Shown here in pieces: positions 35,660-44,201 of a DNA stretch of 64,000 nt. Numbering within the stretch: the first letter of the stretch is position 1; every line of letters begins with the position of its first letter. The notes beneath the pieces are model-generated. The model did not search any database, was not told the origin of the DNA, and saw nothing but the letters and a program-made list of their open reading frames with translations. Location of the stretch: the NCBI RefSeq assembly GCF_008806345.1, contig NZ_VZZJ01000027.1:1-64000 (forward strand), written 5' to 3'. Position numbers and translations under genes: made by a program. The stretch comes from Methylobacterium planeticum. GTDB taxonomy: Bacteria > Pseudomonadota > Alphaproteobacteria > Rhizobiales > Beijerinckiaceae.

Positions 35660-37342
35660 ATGAACGCCCGCACCGACGCCGCGCCCGAGACGGCCCGCGA
35701 CACCATCTACGACCGGGACCTCGACCGGAACCCGGCCAATTACCAGCCGCTGACGCCGCTGAGCTACCTCGACCGGGCGGCGCAGGTCTTCCCCGACCGG
35801 GTCGCCGTGATCCACGGGCCGCTCCGGCGCTCCTACGCGGAGCTCTACGGGCGCTGCCGCCGCCTGGCCTCGGCGCTCGCGGCGCGCGGCATCGGGCGCG
35901 GCGACACGGTGGCGGTGCTCCTCGCCAACACCCCCGAGATGATCGAGTGCCATTACGGGGTGCCGATGACGGGCGCCGTGCTCAACACCCTGAACACCCG
36001 CCTCGACGCCGGGGCGCTGGCCTTCTGCCTCGACCACGGCGAGGCCAGAATCCTCATCACCGACCGGGAATTCGCCAAGGTGGCGGGCCCGGCCCTGGAG
36101 CGGGCCGGGGTGAGCCCCCTGGTGATCGACGTGGACGATCCGGAATACGCGGGCGAGGGCGCCCGCCTCGGCAGCCTCGACTACGAGGCGCTGCTGGCCG
36201 AGGGGGACCCCGACCACGACTGGGCGATGCCCGGCGACGAGTGGGACGCGATCTCCCTCAACTACACCTCCGGCACCACCGGCGACCCGAAGGGCGTGGT
36301 CTACCACCACCGGGGGGCGGCGCTCCTCTCCCTCGGCAACGTCATCACGGGGGGGCTCGGGCGGCACCCCGTCTATCTCTGGACGCTGCCGATGTTCCAC
36401 TGCAACGGCTGGTGCTTCCCCTGGACCCTGTCGGTGGTGGCGGGCACCCATGTCTGCCTGCGCCAGGTCCGGGCCGGCGCCCTGTACCAGGCGCTCGCCG
36501 AGCACGGGGTGACGCATCTGTGCGGCGCGCCGATCGTGATGCAGCTCCTCCTCAACGCCCCCGATCCGGAGCGCCGCCCCCTGCCCCGCCGGGTCGCCTT
36601 CCTGACGGCCGCGGCCCCGCCGCCGCAGGCCGTGCTCGCGGCGATGGGCGAGGCCGGCTTCGACGTGACCCACCTCTACGGCCTGACCGAGACCTACGGC
36701 CCCGCGGTGGTGAATGCCTGGCACGAAGCCTGGGACGCGCTCCCGGCCGAGGAGCGGGCCGCCAAGATGGCGCGCCAGGGCGTGCGCTACCCCGTCCTCG
36801 AGGGTTTCGACGTGCGCGACCCCGAGACCCTGGACTCCGTGCCCGCGGATGGGCAGACCATGGGCGAGGCGATGTTCCGCGGCAACGTGGTGATGCGCGG
36901 CTACCTCAAGAACCCGGCGGCGACCCGGGCCGCCTTCGCGGGGGGCTGGTTCCGCTCGGGCGACCTCGGGGTGAAGCATCCCGACGGCTACGTCCAGCTC
37001 AAGGACCGCTCGAAGGACATCATCATCTCGGGGGGCGAGAACATCTCGTCGATCGAGGTCGAGGACGCGCTCTTCCGGCACGAAGCCGTGGCGGCGGCGG
37101 CGGTGGTCGCCCGGCCCGACCCGAAATGGGGCGAGACCCCGGTGGCCTTCGTCGAGCTCAAGCCCGGCCGGAGCGTCGAGGCCGACGCCCTGATCGCGTG
37201 GTGCCGCGAGCGCCTCGCCCCCTACAAGCTGCCCCGCGCGATCGTGTTCGGCGAATTGCCCAAGACCTCGACCGGCAAGGTGCAGAAATACGTCCTGCGC
37301 GAGCGGGCGAAGGCGTCGGCGCAGGACGGGACGGGCTCCTAG
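35660..37342 (+). CDS. AMP-dependent acyl-CoA synthetase
   Basis: A 560-residue acyl-CoA ligase that activates a carboxylic acid through an acyl-AMP. Core motifs are complete: LNYTSGTTGDPKGVVYHHRG, LPMFHCNGWCFPW, HLYGLTETYGP, WFRSGDLGVKHPDGYVQLKD, DIIISGGENISSIEVED and the C-terminal lysine in PKTSTGKVQKYVLRE. The sequence resembles the AlkK/medium-chain and methylmercaptopropionate-CoA-ligase-like group, so a medium-chain or branched acid is likely, but the substrate is not determined. It stands alone with a strong terminator after it. Confidence 0.9.
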   Translation: MNARTDAAPETARDTIYDRDLDRNPANYQPLTPLSYLDRAAQVFPDRVAVIHGPLRRSYAELYGRCRRLASALAARGIGRGDTVAVLLANTPEMIECHYGVPMTGAVLNTLNTRLDAGALAFCLDHGEARILITDREFAKVAGPALERAGVSPLVIDVDDPEYAGEGARLGSLDYEALLAEGDPDHDWAMPGDEWDAISLNYTSGTTGDPKGVVYHHRGAALLSLGNVITGGLGRHPVYLWTLPMFHCNGWCFPWTLSVVAGTHVCLRQVRAGALYQALAEHGVTHLCGAPIVMQLLLNAPDPERRPLPRRVAFLTAAAPPPQAVLAAMGEAGFDVTHLYGLTETYGPAVVNAWHEAWDALPAEERAAKMARQGVRYPVLEGFDVRDPETLDSVPADGQTMGEAMFRGNVVMRGYLKNPAATRAAFAGGWFRSGDLGVKHPDGYVQLKDRSKDIIISGGENISSIEVEDALFRHEAVAAAAVVARPDPKWGETPVAFVELKPGRSVEADALIAWCRERLAPYKLPRAIVFGELPKTSTGKVQKYVLRERAKASAQDGTGS

Positions 37343-37351
37343 GCGATCCAT

Positions 37352-37393
37352 GCGGGCCGAGCCCGTCTGGGGGCGGGTTCGGGCTCGGCCCGC
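37352..37393 (+). terminator. Hairpin after acyl-CoA synthetase gene
   Basis: A perfect 14-bp stem, GCGGGCCGAGCCCG (37352-37365) with CGGGCTCGGCCCGC (37380-37393), 14-base loop, 10 bp after the stop codon. No T-run follows, so it may act as a 3' stabiliser or factor-dependent terminator. Confidence 0.65.
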
Positions 37394-37595
37394 TGGTCGC
37401 GCCGGCCCGCGCTGGGGGCGGACGGCGACGGCGGGGCCAGCATCGGGCCCGAACTTTTCTGGATGATTGCTGGCCGCGCACAATTCCAGGCCGCAGCACC
37501 CGCAGGGCCCGGTGGCCTTCGGCCGGGGCGCGTGGCAGAAGCTTGACCGCGCGGGGCCGCCCGCGCCGAATCGCCAGAAGGGATTGTCCGCGTCG

Positions 37596-38009
37596 ATGAG
37601 CGCCCGGTCGGACCAGCTCCTCACCCTCCTGTCCCGCGTGGTCGAGCATGTCCGGAGGACGAATGCCCGGGCCGAGCGGGCCGAGGCCGCCGCCGACCAG
37701 CTCGCCGACCACCTCGCCGCCCGCCTGGAGGCGGCCGCGGTCGAGGCCGAGGCCCTGCGGGCCGAGCGCGACGGGGCCGAGGCCCGCCTGATCGAGGCCG
37801 GGGCCGCGGCGGCGGAGCTGCGCGACGCCCTCGAGACCGAGCGGCGGGCGGTCGCGGCGCTCGAGGCCCGCGCCGTCCGGGCGGAGCTGCGCATCGGCCA
37901 GGCGGCGGAGGCCCTGGGCTATGCGGGGCCCGCCGCGCCGCCCCCGGACGAGGCGCCGATCCCGGTCCCGATTCCGGTCTCGGCCCCGGTCTCGGCCTCC
38001 CTGCACTGA
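37596..38009 (+). CDS. Coiled-coil hypothetical protein
   Basis: A 137-residue protein whose residues about 5-110 form a continuous Ala/Glu/Arg-rich helix with heptad-like spacing (RAERAEAAADQLADHLAARL, EAALR-type repeats), probably a coiled coil. The tail is Pro-rich (PIPVPIPVSAPVSAS), again a repetitive coding sequence. Family not recognised. The start is the ATG directly before the helical part; a 250-bp leader without other features follows the terminator. Confidence 0.6.
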   Translation: MSARSDQLLTLLSRVVEHVRRTNARAERAEAAADQLADHLAARLEAAAVEAEALRAERDGAEARLIEAGAAAAELRDALETERRAVAALEARAVRAELRIGQAAEALGYAGPAAPPPDEAPIPVPIPVSAPVSASLH

Positions 38010-38243
38010 CGGGCGGCCTTGGCGGGGCAAGCGGTCCCCCCGCGCGGGACCTCAGCCGCCGCCGGCTCCCCCTTTCGCCCTCGGCCGTAAGCCGTTTTAG
38101 GCCCTGGAACGCCGAGGGCCGCGGTGCTCTCATGGGCGGCGGACCCACGAGGCGTCGCCGGCCTCCGGGGCCCGGGTCCGGCGGCACGGGAGACGGAGCT
38201 TCGCTCATCCGCGCCGCCGGACCGCTCCCGGCCCCCATGCCCG

Positions 38244-38298
38244 CCCTTCCTCACCCCTTCCTCAACCCTTCCCGGCCCCTTCCCCGCCCCTTCCCCGC
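38244..38298. repeat. 11-bp tandem repeat, five copies
   Basis: Units starting CCCTTCC at 38244, 38255, 38266, 38277 and 38288, exact 11-bp period. It lies in the 371-bp gap 38010-38380 before the membrane protein gene; no gene was seen in that gap. Confidence 0.88.
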
Positions 38299-38380
38299 CG
38301 CGCTTTTCGCGCCGCGGGGGGCGCGGGTCGTGGTACCGGGCGCGCGGCACTTCCGCCCGCAACGCCGCCGCGACGCCCCC

Positions 38381-39205
38381 ATGCTCACCACCGCCCTGTT
38401 CTCGGCGCCCTGGCTGCCGCCCCTCGTCCGGGCGGTCGCGACCGGCCTCATCGTGGTGCTGGCCTCCGCCATCGCGGAGGCGGCCGGGCCGTTCTGGGGA
38501 GCGCTCGTGATCAGCCTGCCGGTCACGGCGGGGCCGGCCTACGTCTTCATGGCCCTGCAGCACGAGGCCGGCTTCATCGCCGCGGCGGCGCTCAACGGCT
38601 TCGCGGCGAACGCGGCGACCGGGGCCTTCCTGATCGTCTACGCCAAGCTCGGGCCGGGGCACGGCCTGGCCCGGGCCTTCGGACCGGCGGTCCTGACCTG
38701 GCTCGCCGCGGCCCTCGCCATCGCGCATGGGCGCTGGACGCCGCTGACGGCGCTCCTCCTGAACTGCGCCGTCTACGGGGCCGGGATCGTCCTGTGCCGG
38801 GCGCGGGCGCGGCCGAGCTACGCGCCGAGCCCGGTGGCCCGGCGGCGCTGGCTCGACCTCGTGGTCCGGGCGGTCGCCGTGGCCCTGTTCGTCACCGGGG
38901 TGATCGGGCTCAGCGCGGTGCTCAGCCCGGCCCGCACGGGGGTGATCGCGGCCTTCCCGATGGCCCTCACCTGCACCATCGTGATCCTGCACCCGCGCGT
39001 CGGCGGGGCCGCGACGGCGCACCTCGCCAGCACGGCGATCCGGGGCGTGTTCGGCTTCGGCCTGACGCTCCTGACCCTGCACCTCCTGGCGGAGAGCCGG
39101 GGCGTGGCGGCGGCCCTGGTCTCGGCCCTCCTCGTCTCCCTCGCCTGGTCGGCGGCTTTGCTCGGGGCGCAGCGCCTGCGGATGCGCCGGCCCGGCCGCC
39201 GCTGA
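38381..39205 (+). CDS. Polytopic membrane protein of unknown function
   Basis: A 274-residue protein with about eight hydrophobic segments (AVATGLIVVLASAIAEAAGP, FWGALVISLPVTAGPAYVFM, AFPMALTCTIVILHPRVGGA among them). Short charged loops and a basic C-terminus (RLRMRRPGRR) fit an inner-membrane protein with a cytoplasmic tail. I recognise no transporter or enzyme family. It is convergent with the aminotransferase gene, 20 bp apart. Confidence 0.65.
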   Translation: MLTTALFSAPWLPPLVRAVATGLIVVLASAIAEAAGPFWGALVISLPVTAGPAYVFMALQHEAGFIAAAALNGFAANAATGAFLIVYAKLGPGHGLARAFGPAVLTWLAAALAIAHGRWTPLTALLLNCAVYGAGIVLCRARARPSYAPSPVARRRWLDLVVRAVAVALFVTGVIGLSAVLSPARTGVIAAFPMALTCTIVILHPRVGGAATAHLASTAIRGVFGFGLTLLTLHLLAESRGVAAALVSALLVSLAWSAALLGAQRLRMRRPGRR

Positions 39206-39225
39206 AGCCGGCCCGGGGAGCCGGC

Positions 39226-40353
39226 TCAGGCGCCGCGCCGGAGTTCCGCCAGGGCGGCGAGGCAGCGCCCGAGGTCGGCCGCGTGGGCGAAGACGTGCGG
39301 GCTGAGGCGCAGGCCCCCGAGCCGCGCGCTGGCGAAGACCCCCCGGTCGCGCAGCCCGGCCACGAGCCCCTCCGGCACGCCGCCGGGCCAGGCGAGGCCG
39401 AGGATGTGGGGCGCGCGCAGGTGCCGGGGCAGCGGGCCGAGCCCGAGCTCGGCGGCCCCCGCGGCCAGGCGGTCGGTCAGCGCGCGCAGGCGCGCCGCCA
39501 CGGCCGGCACGCCCCAGCCGGCGATCAGCTCCAGCCCGGCCGCCGCCATGGGGAGCGCCACCGGGTCGTCGCGCTCGCCCCGGTCGTAGCGCCGGGCCCC
39601 GGCGGCCGGCGGGCGGTTGCCGGCATTCTCCTCCAGCGCCACCCCGCCCTGCCGGTGGGGCGCGGCGTACAGGAAGGCGACGCCGTAGGGGCCGAGCGCC
39701 CATTTGTAGGTCGGGAAGGCCAGGAAATCGGGCCGCAGCCGGGCGATGTCGAGCGGCATCGCCCCGGCCGCCTGGGTCGCGTCCACCACCAGGGCGGCGC
39801 CCGCGTCCCGGATCAGGGGCGCGAGGCGCGCCAGGTCGATCAGGCCGCCATCGGCCCAGTGCAGGGGCGTCAGGGTCGCGACCGCGAGGGGCGGCGCCCC
39901 CGGGCGCGCGATCGCGGCGGCGAGCGCCGCCGTCCAGTCGCCGTCGGCGGGGCGGGCCACCGCCTCGACCGCGAGGCCGCGCTCCGCCGCGAGCCGGTCG
40001 AAGGCGAGGCAGAGGGAGGGGAACTCGTCGGCGACCCGCAGGATGCGCCCGCCCGGCCGCAGCGGCAGGTTGCGCGCCGCCGTGGCGACGGCGTGGCTGA
40101 CCGAGCCGACGATGGCGACATCGTCCGGCGCCGCCCCGATCAGCCCGGCGGCGGCGGCCCGCGCCCGCTCCGCCCCCTCGGCCGCGGCGGCGCGCGGGTG
40201 CGACCAGGGCCGGCTCTTGAGCAGCAGCCCGGCCTCCCCGGCCGCTCGCACGGCGCGGGGCAGCGGTGACCAGGCCGCGGAATCGAGGTAGCTGACATCC
40301 TCCGGCACCTCGAAGAGGTGGCGCTGGCAGGGGAGCGGTTCGGCGGAGATCAT
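39226..40353 (-). CDS. Class V aminotransferase (SufS/kynureninase-like fold)
   Basis: A 375-residue PLP enzyme of the class V aminotransferase superfamily. Seen: EDVSYLDSAAWSPLPRAVRA, GSVSHAVATAARNLP, TPLHWADGGLIDLARLAPLI, the cofactor aspartate in LVVDATQAAGAMPLDIARLR, and the Schiff-base lysine in FLAFPTYKWALGPYGVAFLY. The lack of the SufS cysteine loop and the general pattern suggest an epimerase/desulfurase-like enzyme of unknown substrate, so no gene name is given. The reading frame has an ATG preceded by repeated ATCATGCGATCC-like sequence. Confidence 0.82.
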   Translation of the reverse strand: MISAEPLPCQRHLFEVPEDVSYLDSAAWSPLPRAVRAAGEAGLLLKSRPWSHPRAAAAEGAERARAAAAGLIGAAPDDVAIVGSVSHAVATAARNLPLRPGGRILRVADEFPSLCLAFDRLAAERGLAVEAVARPADGDWTAALAAAIARPGAPPLAVATLTPLHWADGGLIDLARLAPLIRDAGAALVVDATQAAGAMPLDIARLRPDFLAFPTYKWALGPYGVAFLYAAPHRQGGVALEENAGNRPPAAGARRYDRGERDDPVALPMAAAGLELIAGWGVPAVAARLRALTDRLAAGAAELGLGPLPRHLRAPHILGLAWPGGVPEGLVAGLRDRGVFASARLGGLRLSPHVFAHAADLGRCLAALAELRRGA

Positions 40354-40493
40354 GCGATCCGGGTCATGCGATGGGATCCGCGCGGCGGCCTCGATCCGCG
40401 AATTTCGGGGGGCCGACCTTGGCCCCTCGATCCTTGGCCCGCAACCTCCGGCCCGCGAAGCCCGGCCCGCGAAGCCCGAGCCGGCCCGGGCCC

Positions 40494-41150
40494 TCAAGGC
40501 TCCGCCAGGGCGTAGACCGCGTCCCCCATGCGGCGCACCGGGCCACCGGGGCCGGCGCGCTTCCACAGGCGGGTGTTGAGGGCCGCCACCGGGTCCTGCC
40601 CCGGCAGGGTGAAGCCCCGCGCGGACAGGCGCTCCAGGATCTCGCCGGCATGGAGCGGCCGGCCCGCGGCCTCCAGCACGCCGATCGCCGCCTCGATCAC
40701 CGCCCGGCCGTAGCGGCGGGCCGCCACGGGGTCGTCCTCGAAGGCCACCGGCGGGACCGGCAAGTCCTGAACGGGCAAGTCCTGAACGGGCAAGTCCTGA
40801 ACGGGCAAGTCCGGGACCGGCAAGTCCGGGGCGGGCAGGTCCGGGGCCGGCCGGTCGACACCCGGCCCATCGAAACCCGCCCGACTTGCAACGCTCGGGC
40901 TCGGGCGCAGCGGGGCGGGGGCCGCCCAGGCCGGCGCCGGGGCGGCCTCGACGGACGCGGCGGGATGCCCCGGCCGGGCCGGCGCCTCGCTCTCCGGGCC
41001 CGCCCCGGGTTCGAGGCCGGGCCCCGATCCCCCGAGGCGCCGGCCGAGCTCGCGGTAGAGGGCGAGGTCGGCGATCTCCCGGTCGAGGGCCTCGCGGCGG
41101 CGGCGCAGCGCGGCGAGGCGGATCTCGATCTCGGCTTCCGACGGGAACAT
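40494..41150 (-). CDS. Coiled-coil / winged-helix protein beside repA
   Basis: A 218-residue protein in three parts. Residues 1-40 are a charged helix (EAEIEIRLAALRRRREALDR) likely to form a coiled coil. A Pro/Ala-rich linker contains a pentapeptide repeat (VQDLP and variants, six units at about residues 105-135). Residues about 145-218 look like a HARE/HB1-type winged helix: AIGVLEAAGRPLHAGEILER, LSARGFTLPG, ALNTRLWKRA and GDAVYALAEP. This is a fold-level guess. It follows repA by 152 bp on the same strand, and the leader carries two inverted repeats of AGGGAAT, so a role in regulating or partitioning the replicon is possible. Confidence 0.55.
   Translation of the reverse strand: MFPSEAEIEIRLAALRRRREALDREIADLALYRELGRRLGGSGPGLEPGAGPESEAPARPGHPAASVEAAPAPAWAAPAPLRPSPSVASRAGFDGPGVDRPAPDLPAPDLPVPDLPVQDLPVQDLPVQDLPVPPVAFEDDPVAARRYGRAVIEAAIGVLEAAGRPLHAGEILERLSARGFTLPGQDPVAALNTRLWKRAGPGGPVRRMGDAVYALAEP
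40759..40848. repeat. 15-bp in-frame coding repeat, six copies
   Basis: Units starting GGCAAGTCC (last one GGCAGGTCC) at 40759, 40774, 40789, 40804, 40819 and 40834, exact 15-bp period. On the reverse strand they encode five residues each (VQDLP, VPDLP, APDLP). The reading frame is preserved. Confidence 0.92.
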
Positions 41151-41167
41151 GCGGGCTCCGGGCGTTC

Positions 41168-41248
41168 CATTCCCTGCAGCGGAGGGAATGGGCATCCTAG
41201 CGCGTTATTCCCTCCGGCGGAAGGCGCGCCGCATGCCTTCAGGGAATA
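41168..41248. promoter_or_regulatory. Four AGGGAAT half-sites before the wHTH gene
   Basis: CATTCCCT (41168-41175) faces AGGGAATG (41183-41190) with a 7-bp spacer, and TATTCCCT (41206-41213) faces AGGGAATA (41241-41248) with a 27-bp spacer. They lie in the 152-bp gap between repA and the winged-helix gene, where an operator would be expected. A fifth AGGGAATA lies at 43046-43053 beyond the iterons. Confidence 0.6.
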
Positions 41249-41302
41249 TGGCGGTGTTCACTGGATTTGTTCCGGAAAACCGCGGGTCCGCTCATGATTT
41301 GT

Positions 41303-42406
41303 TCAAGGGGCGACGAGCCGGGAACGGGCGGATTTTCCCTCGCGTCTTCCCTGCCGCGGCGGCACCAGCAGCGCCCCGGGATCGGCCGGCTGCAGGGTCA
41401 TACCGTTGTCGTCGAGGGCGACGGGCAGCTTCGGAAACACCTCGGCGAGGTGGGCCACGTCGGCCTTGAAGGCCTGCCGGAAGCTGCGGATGCTGCCGTT
41501 CTCGGCCCCGAACTGCCCGTGGAGGTTGTCCCAGGTCAGGCGTAGCGGGCGCTGCAGGGCCCGCAGGCGGTAGCCGATCCAGAACAGCAGGTCGAGCTTG
41601 CGGGCCGAGCCCGAGAAGGCCCGGGCGGCCCGGATGTCGACCGGCAGGGCGTGGCGGATCAGGTTGTCGTAGAAATCCTGGTGGAACTGCACCGTCTTCG
41701 ACCAGACCAGGCCCTCGGCGCCGTTGCCGCGCCAGAGATCGAGGCTGCGGAAGGGCGGCACGTTGAGGGTGCTGGCCTTCGCATCCCCGTCCCAGAGGCC
41801 GATCTGCATGGTGCAGGCGGCGAGGCGGTTCAACTGCTCCTTGAATTGCCGGATGGTGCCGCGCTCGCCCCCCGTGACCGCGAAGCCCATCTCGCGCATG
41901 AAGCCCGAGAGGCTGTCGGCGACCGCGATGGTGGGACTGCGCTGCCGCACGGCCTCGGTGCAGAGGTGCAGGAGGACGAGGCGCGCCTTGGGGCCGTAGG
42001 GCAGGCCCTGCGCCTCCATCTCGCCCGTCAGCGGGCTCTTGAGGCGGCCCGCCAGGATGCTGAGGGTGTTGCGCCCGTACTCGCGGAAGAACTCGCGGGC
42101 GCCGCCCGGATCCCGGTAGGGCAGGCCGCACAGGGCCAGCACCGAGTGGATGTGCTGCAGGTTCTCGGGCGCCGTCGGCTCGTTCTCGATGACCTCGCGG
42201 ATCGCGTCCCGGCGGCGCTGGTCGCGGCCCATCCCGGCGCGGCGGTCGGCGACGGCGCCCTTGGCCGCGCGCTCGGCGTCGCGCTCGCGCTGGCGGTGCA
42301 GGATGTGCTCGACGATGGCGCCGAACAGGAAGCCGCCGCGCGCCGCCTCGACCTCCGCCAGGAGGTCGGCGTCGCGGATGCCGGCCAGTCTGTCCTCGAT
42401 CCCCAT
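41303..42406 (-). CDS. repA: Plasmid-type replication initiator RepA
   Basis: A 367-residue protein matching the alphaproteobacterial plasmid-encoded RepA family (PF04796). Characteristic stretches are GLPYRDPGGAREFFREYGR, GLPYGPKARLVLLHLCTEAV, SLSGFMREMGFAVTGGERGT, FKEQLNRLAACTMQIGLWDG and WDNLHGQFGAENGSIRSFRQ. It should bind iterons and open an origin. No internal stop or frameshift is seen and length is normal. An iteron array starts about 250 bp upstream of its start codon, so initiator and origin are in the usual plasmid arrangement. What is odd is that neighbours on both sides are housekeeping genes. Confidence 0.88.
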   Translation of the reverse strand: MGIEDRLAGIRDADLLAEVEAARGGFLFGAIVEHILHRQRERDAERAAKGAVADRRAGMGRDQRRRDAIREVIENEPTAPENLQHIHSVLALCGLPYRDPGGAREFFREYGRNTLSILAGRLKSPLTGEMEAQGLPYGPKARLVLLHLCTEAVRQRSPTIAVADSLSGFMREMGFAVTGGERGTIRQFKEQLNRLAACTMQIGLWDGDAKASTLNVPPFRSLDLWRGNGAEGLVWSKTVQFHQDFYDNLIRHALPVDIRAARAFSGSARKLDLLFWIGYRLRALQRPLRLTWDNLHGQFGAENGSIRSFRQAFKADVAHLAEVFPKLPVALDDNGMTLQPADPGALLVPPRQGRREGKSARSRLVAP

Positions 42407-43166
42407 GCCGCGATCCCCAAGCCCCGATCCCTGATGCCCCGGCCCCCCGGCGGCGCGCCCCCGGGTCCGGAACGCCGCGCGCTCCCGCAACCGCCGGTGG
42501 TCGATCCGCCGACCGATCCTCATCGCACGATTCGCCCCCCCGGAGTCTCGGCCCCCGCGCCCCGGGGCCGGGCTTATCCCGGCAATCCCCGCTTCTCCGG
42601 GGCCTGCGCGGGGGGACTCCCCGGGCGGGGCCGGGGCTTCAGGCGGATCCCGCCGCCGCGCAGACTTGCATACGCCCCGGTTTCCCGGTTTCCGGCCTGC
42701 GCAGAGTTCCATACGCCCCCGGCCCGGCGGTTATCCCCGCTCTGCACCGCACCGGGCCGCGCCATCGCGCCGAATCCCATGCGGTCCCGCGCCGAATCCC
42801 ATACGCCCCCCCGCCAAACCCGCGCAGAGTTCGATACGGGCTCACGCAGAGTTGCATGCCGACCCACGCAGAGTCGGATCCGCGAACACCCGTCATCCCC
42901 TTCGCCGAGCAGGGATTTTCGGCTCCCCCTATAACTTGCAGAACTGACTCTCTGAGAATCCTGTCTGATATCTTTCCTACGGGCGGAGCAGCGTGTTCGG
43001 TATGGAGAACCAGCCGGCAACCCTGCTCCTGTCCAATTGGAATACAGGGAATATGCGCGAGTTCTCCCCAGCCCCACCCCCAAAACCCACCGTGCCAACC
43101 CGAATCCGATCGGGTTAAGTGCGCACCGATCAGCCCCCGCGGCACCCCTGCTCACGAGGACCCGAC
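42407..43166. other. Putative iteron-type replication origin region
   Basis: A 760-bp non-coding region upstream of repA. It contains seven iterons (listed next), a DnaA-box-like TTATCCCCG (42731-42739, 7 of 9 with the E. coli consensus), and then an AT-richer stretch of about 42907-43060 including TATAACTTGCAGAAC and GATATCTTTCC. A palindrome CCAATTGG (43033-43040) is flanked by CCTGT/ACAGG and followed by AGGGAATA (43046-43053). This matches the layout of a plasmid oriV: iterons, AT-rich unwinding region and adjacent rep gene. Confidence 0.7.
42658..42885. repeat. Seven iterons upstream of repA
   Basis: Copies of about CGCAGAGTTCCATACGCCCC start near 42658, 42699, 42767, 42789, 42822, 42843 and 42865, all in one orientation. 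The first two and the fifth are closest to consensus; 42767 and 42789 read CGCCGAATCCCAT, and the last diverges after CGCAGAGT. Spacing is 21-22 bp for several pairs, two helical turns, as in iteron plasmids. Confidence 0.8.
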
Positions 43167-44012
43167 ATGGTCTCACCGCCGTCCGACCCTCCGATCGAGA
43201 CACTCCTGCGGCTGATGGCACAGCTGCGCGATCCGGACAGCGGCTGCGCCTGGGACGTCGCCCAGACCTTCGCGAGCATCGTTCCCTACACGCTGGAGGA
43301 AGCCTACGAGGTCGCCGACGCCATCGAGCGGGGCGACATGGCCGATCTCAAGGACGAGCTCGGCGATCTGCTGCTCCAGGTTGTCTTCCACGCCCGCATG
43401 GCGGAGGAGACGGGCGCGTTCGGGTTCGACGCCGTGGCGCGAACGATCTCCGAGAAGCTGATCCGCCGGCATCCCCACGTCTTCGACGCGAGCGGGCGCC
43501 CCCTCGACGACGCGAAGCGTCCCCGTGACCCGGCGGAGATCAAGGCGCTGTGGGAGACGATCAAGCGGAACGAGCGAAGCGCGCGCGCGGCGCAACGCGG
43601 GGAGGGGCCGGTCGAGCCCCTCGCCGGGATCGCACAGGCCCTCCCCGCGCTGTCACGGGCAGAGAAGGTCTCCCGAAAGGCCGCGTCCTACGGGTTCGAC
43701 TGGCCCAACGCGCGCGAGGTCATCGCCAAGGTTCGTGAGGAGACCGACGAGGTGGCGGAGGCCCTCCAGGGGGACGACCCGACGGCTGTCGCGGAGGAGA
43801 TCGGGGACCTGCTCTTCTCAGTGGCGAATCTCGCGCGCCACGCCGGAGTCGATCCGGAAATCGCCCTGCGCCGGGGCACCGCCAAGTTCGAGCGCCGGTT
43901 CTCCGCCATGGCCGACCGGCTTCGGGCCGACGGGGGCGATCTCGCAGGGAGCGGGCTCGCCGACATGGAAGCGGCCTGGGCCGCCGTGAAGCGCGACGAG
44001 CGGGCGACGTAG
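43167..44012 (+). CDS. mazG: Nucleoside triphosphate pyrophosphohydrolase MazG
   Basis: A 281-residue all-alpha NTP pyrophosphatase that hydrolyses nucleoside triphosphates (including aberrant ones) to monophosphate and pyrophosphate. Two MazG domains are visible. The first has RDPDSGCAWDVAQTFASIVP, YTLEEAYEVADAIERGD and LKDELGDLLLQVVFHARMAE; the second has EETDEVAEALQGDD and AEEIGDLLFSVANLARHAGV, each with the acidic metal-binding residues. Length matches the E. coli enzyme. Its base composition and third positions look slightly less GC-rich than most of the window. It starts 120 bp beyond the putative origin. Confidence 0.93.
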   Translation: MVSPPSDPPIETLLRLMAQLRDPDSGCAWDVAQTFASIVPYTLEEAYEVADAIERGDMADLKDELGDLLLQVVFHARMAEETGAFGFDAVARTISEKLIRRHPHVFDASGRPLDDAKRPRDPAEIKALWETIKRNERSARAAQRGEGPVEPLAGIAQALPALSRAEKVSRKAASYGFDWPNAREVIAKVREETDEVAEALQGDDPTAVAEEIGDLLFSVANLARHAGVDPEIALRRGTAKFERRFSAMADRLRADGGDLAGSGLADMEAAWAAVKRDERAT

Positions 44013-44027
44013 GGCGCGGATCTCGGT

Positions 44028-44201
44028 TCAGGTCTTGCGAGCCGGCAGGCCGTCGGTCTTCGGCGGGCGCCGGCCCTTCGGTGCCAAGCGGTCGAGGGTC
44101 GCCGCGATCGCCCGCTCGACATCCTCCTGCGCGGGCGGATGTTCCGAGGGATTGGCCCGTCCTGACTGTTTCGTTCGGCTCGTGTCGCTGCGCTTCGGCA
44201 T
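44028..44201 (-). CDS. Small basic hypothetical protein (57 aa)
   Basis: A 57-residue frame beginning MPKRSDTSRTKQSGRANPSE and ending KGRRPPKTDGLPARKT, with a helical centre (AQEDVERAIAATLDRLAP). It is very basic at both ends. Convergent with mazG, 15 bp apart. No family recognised. Support is the balanced composition and the GC pattern expected of coding DNA; it is short, so confidence is limited. The 244 bp upstream (to 44445) contain no gene and are AT-richer than average. Confidence 0.45.
   Translation of the reverse strand: MPKRSDTSRTKQSGRANPSEHPPAQEDVERAIAATLDRLAPKGRRPPKTDGLPARKT

Noticed and set aside
41160-43060. Site-specific integration scar (attL/attR) around repA
   Set aside because: The shared CAGGGAATATG is only 11 bp plus partial matches and no integrase gene is present, so it is kept as an observation, not annotated as att sites.
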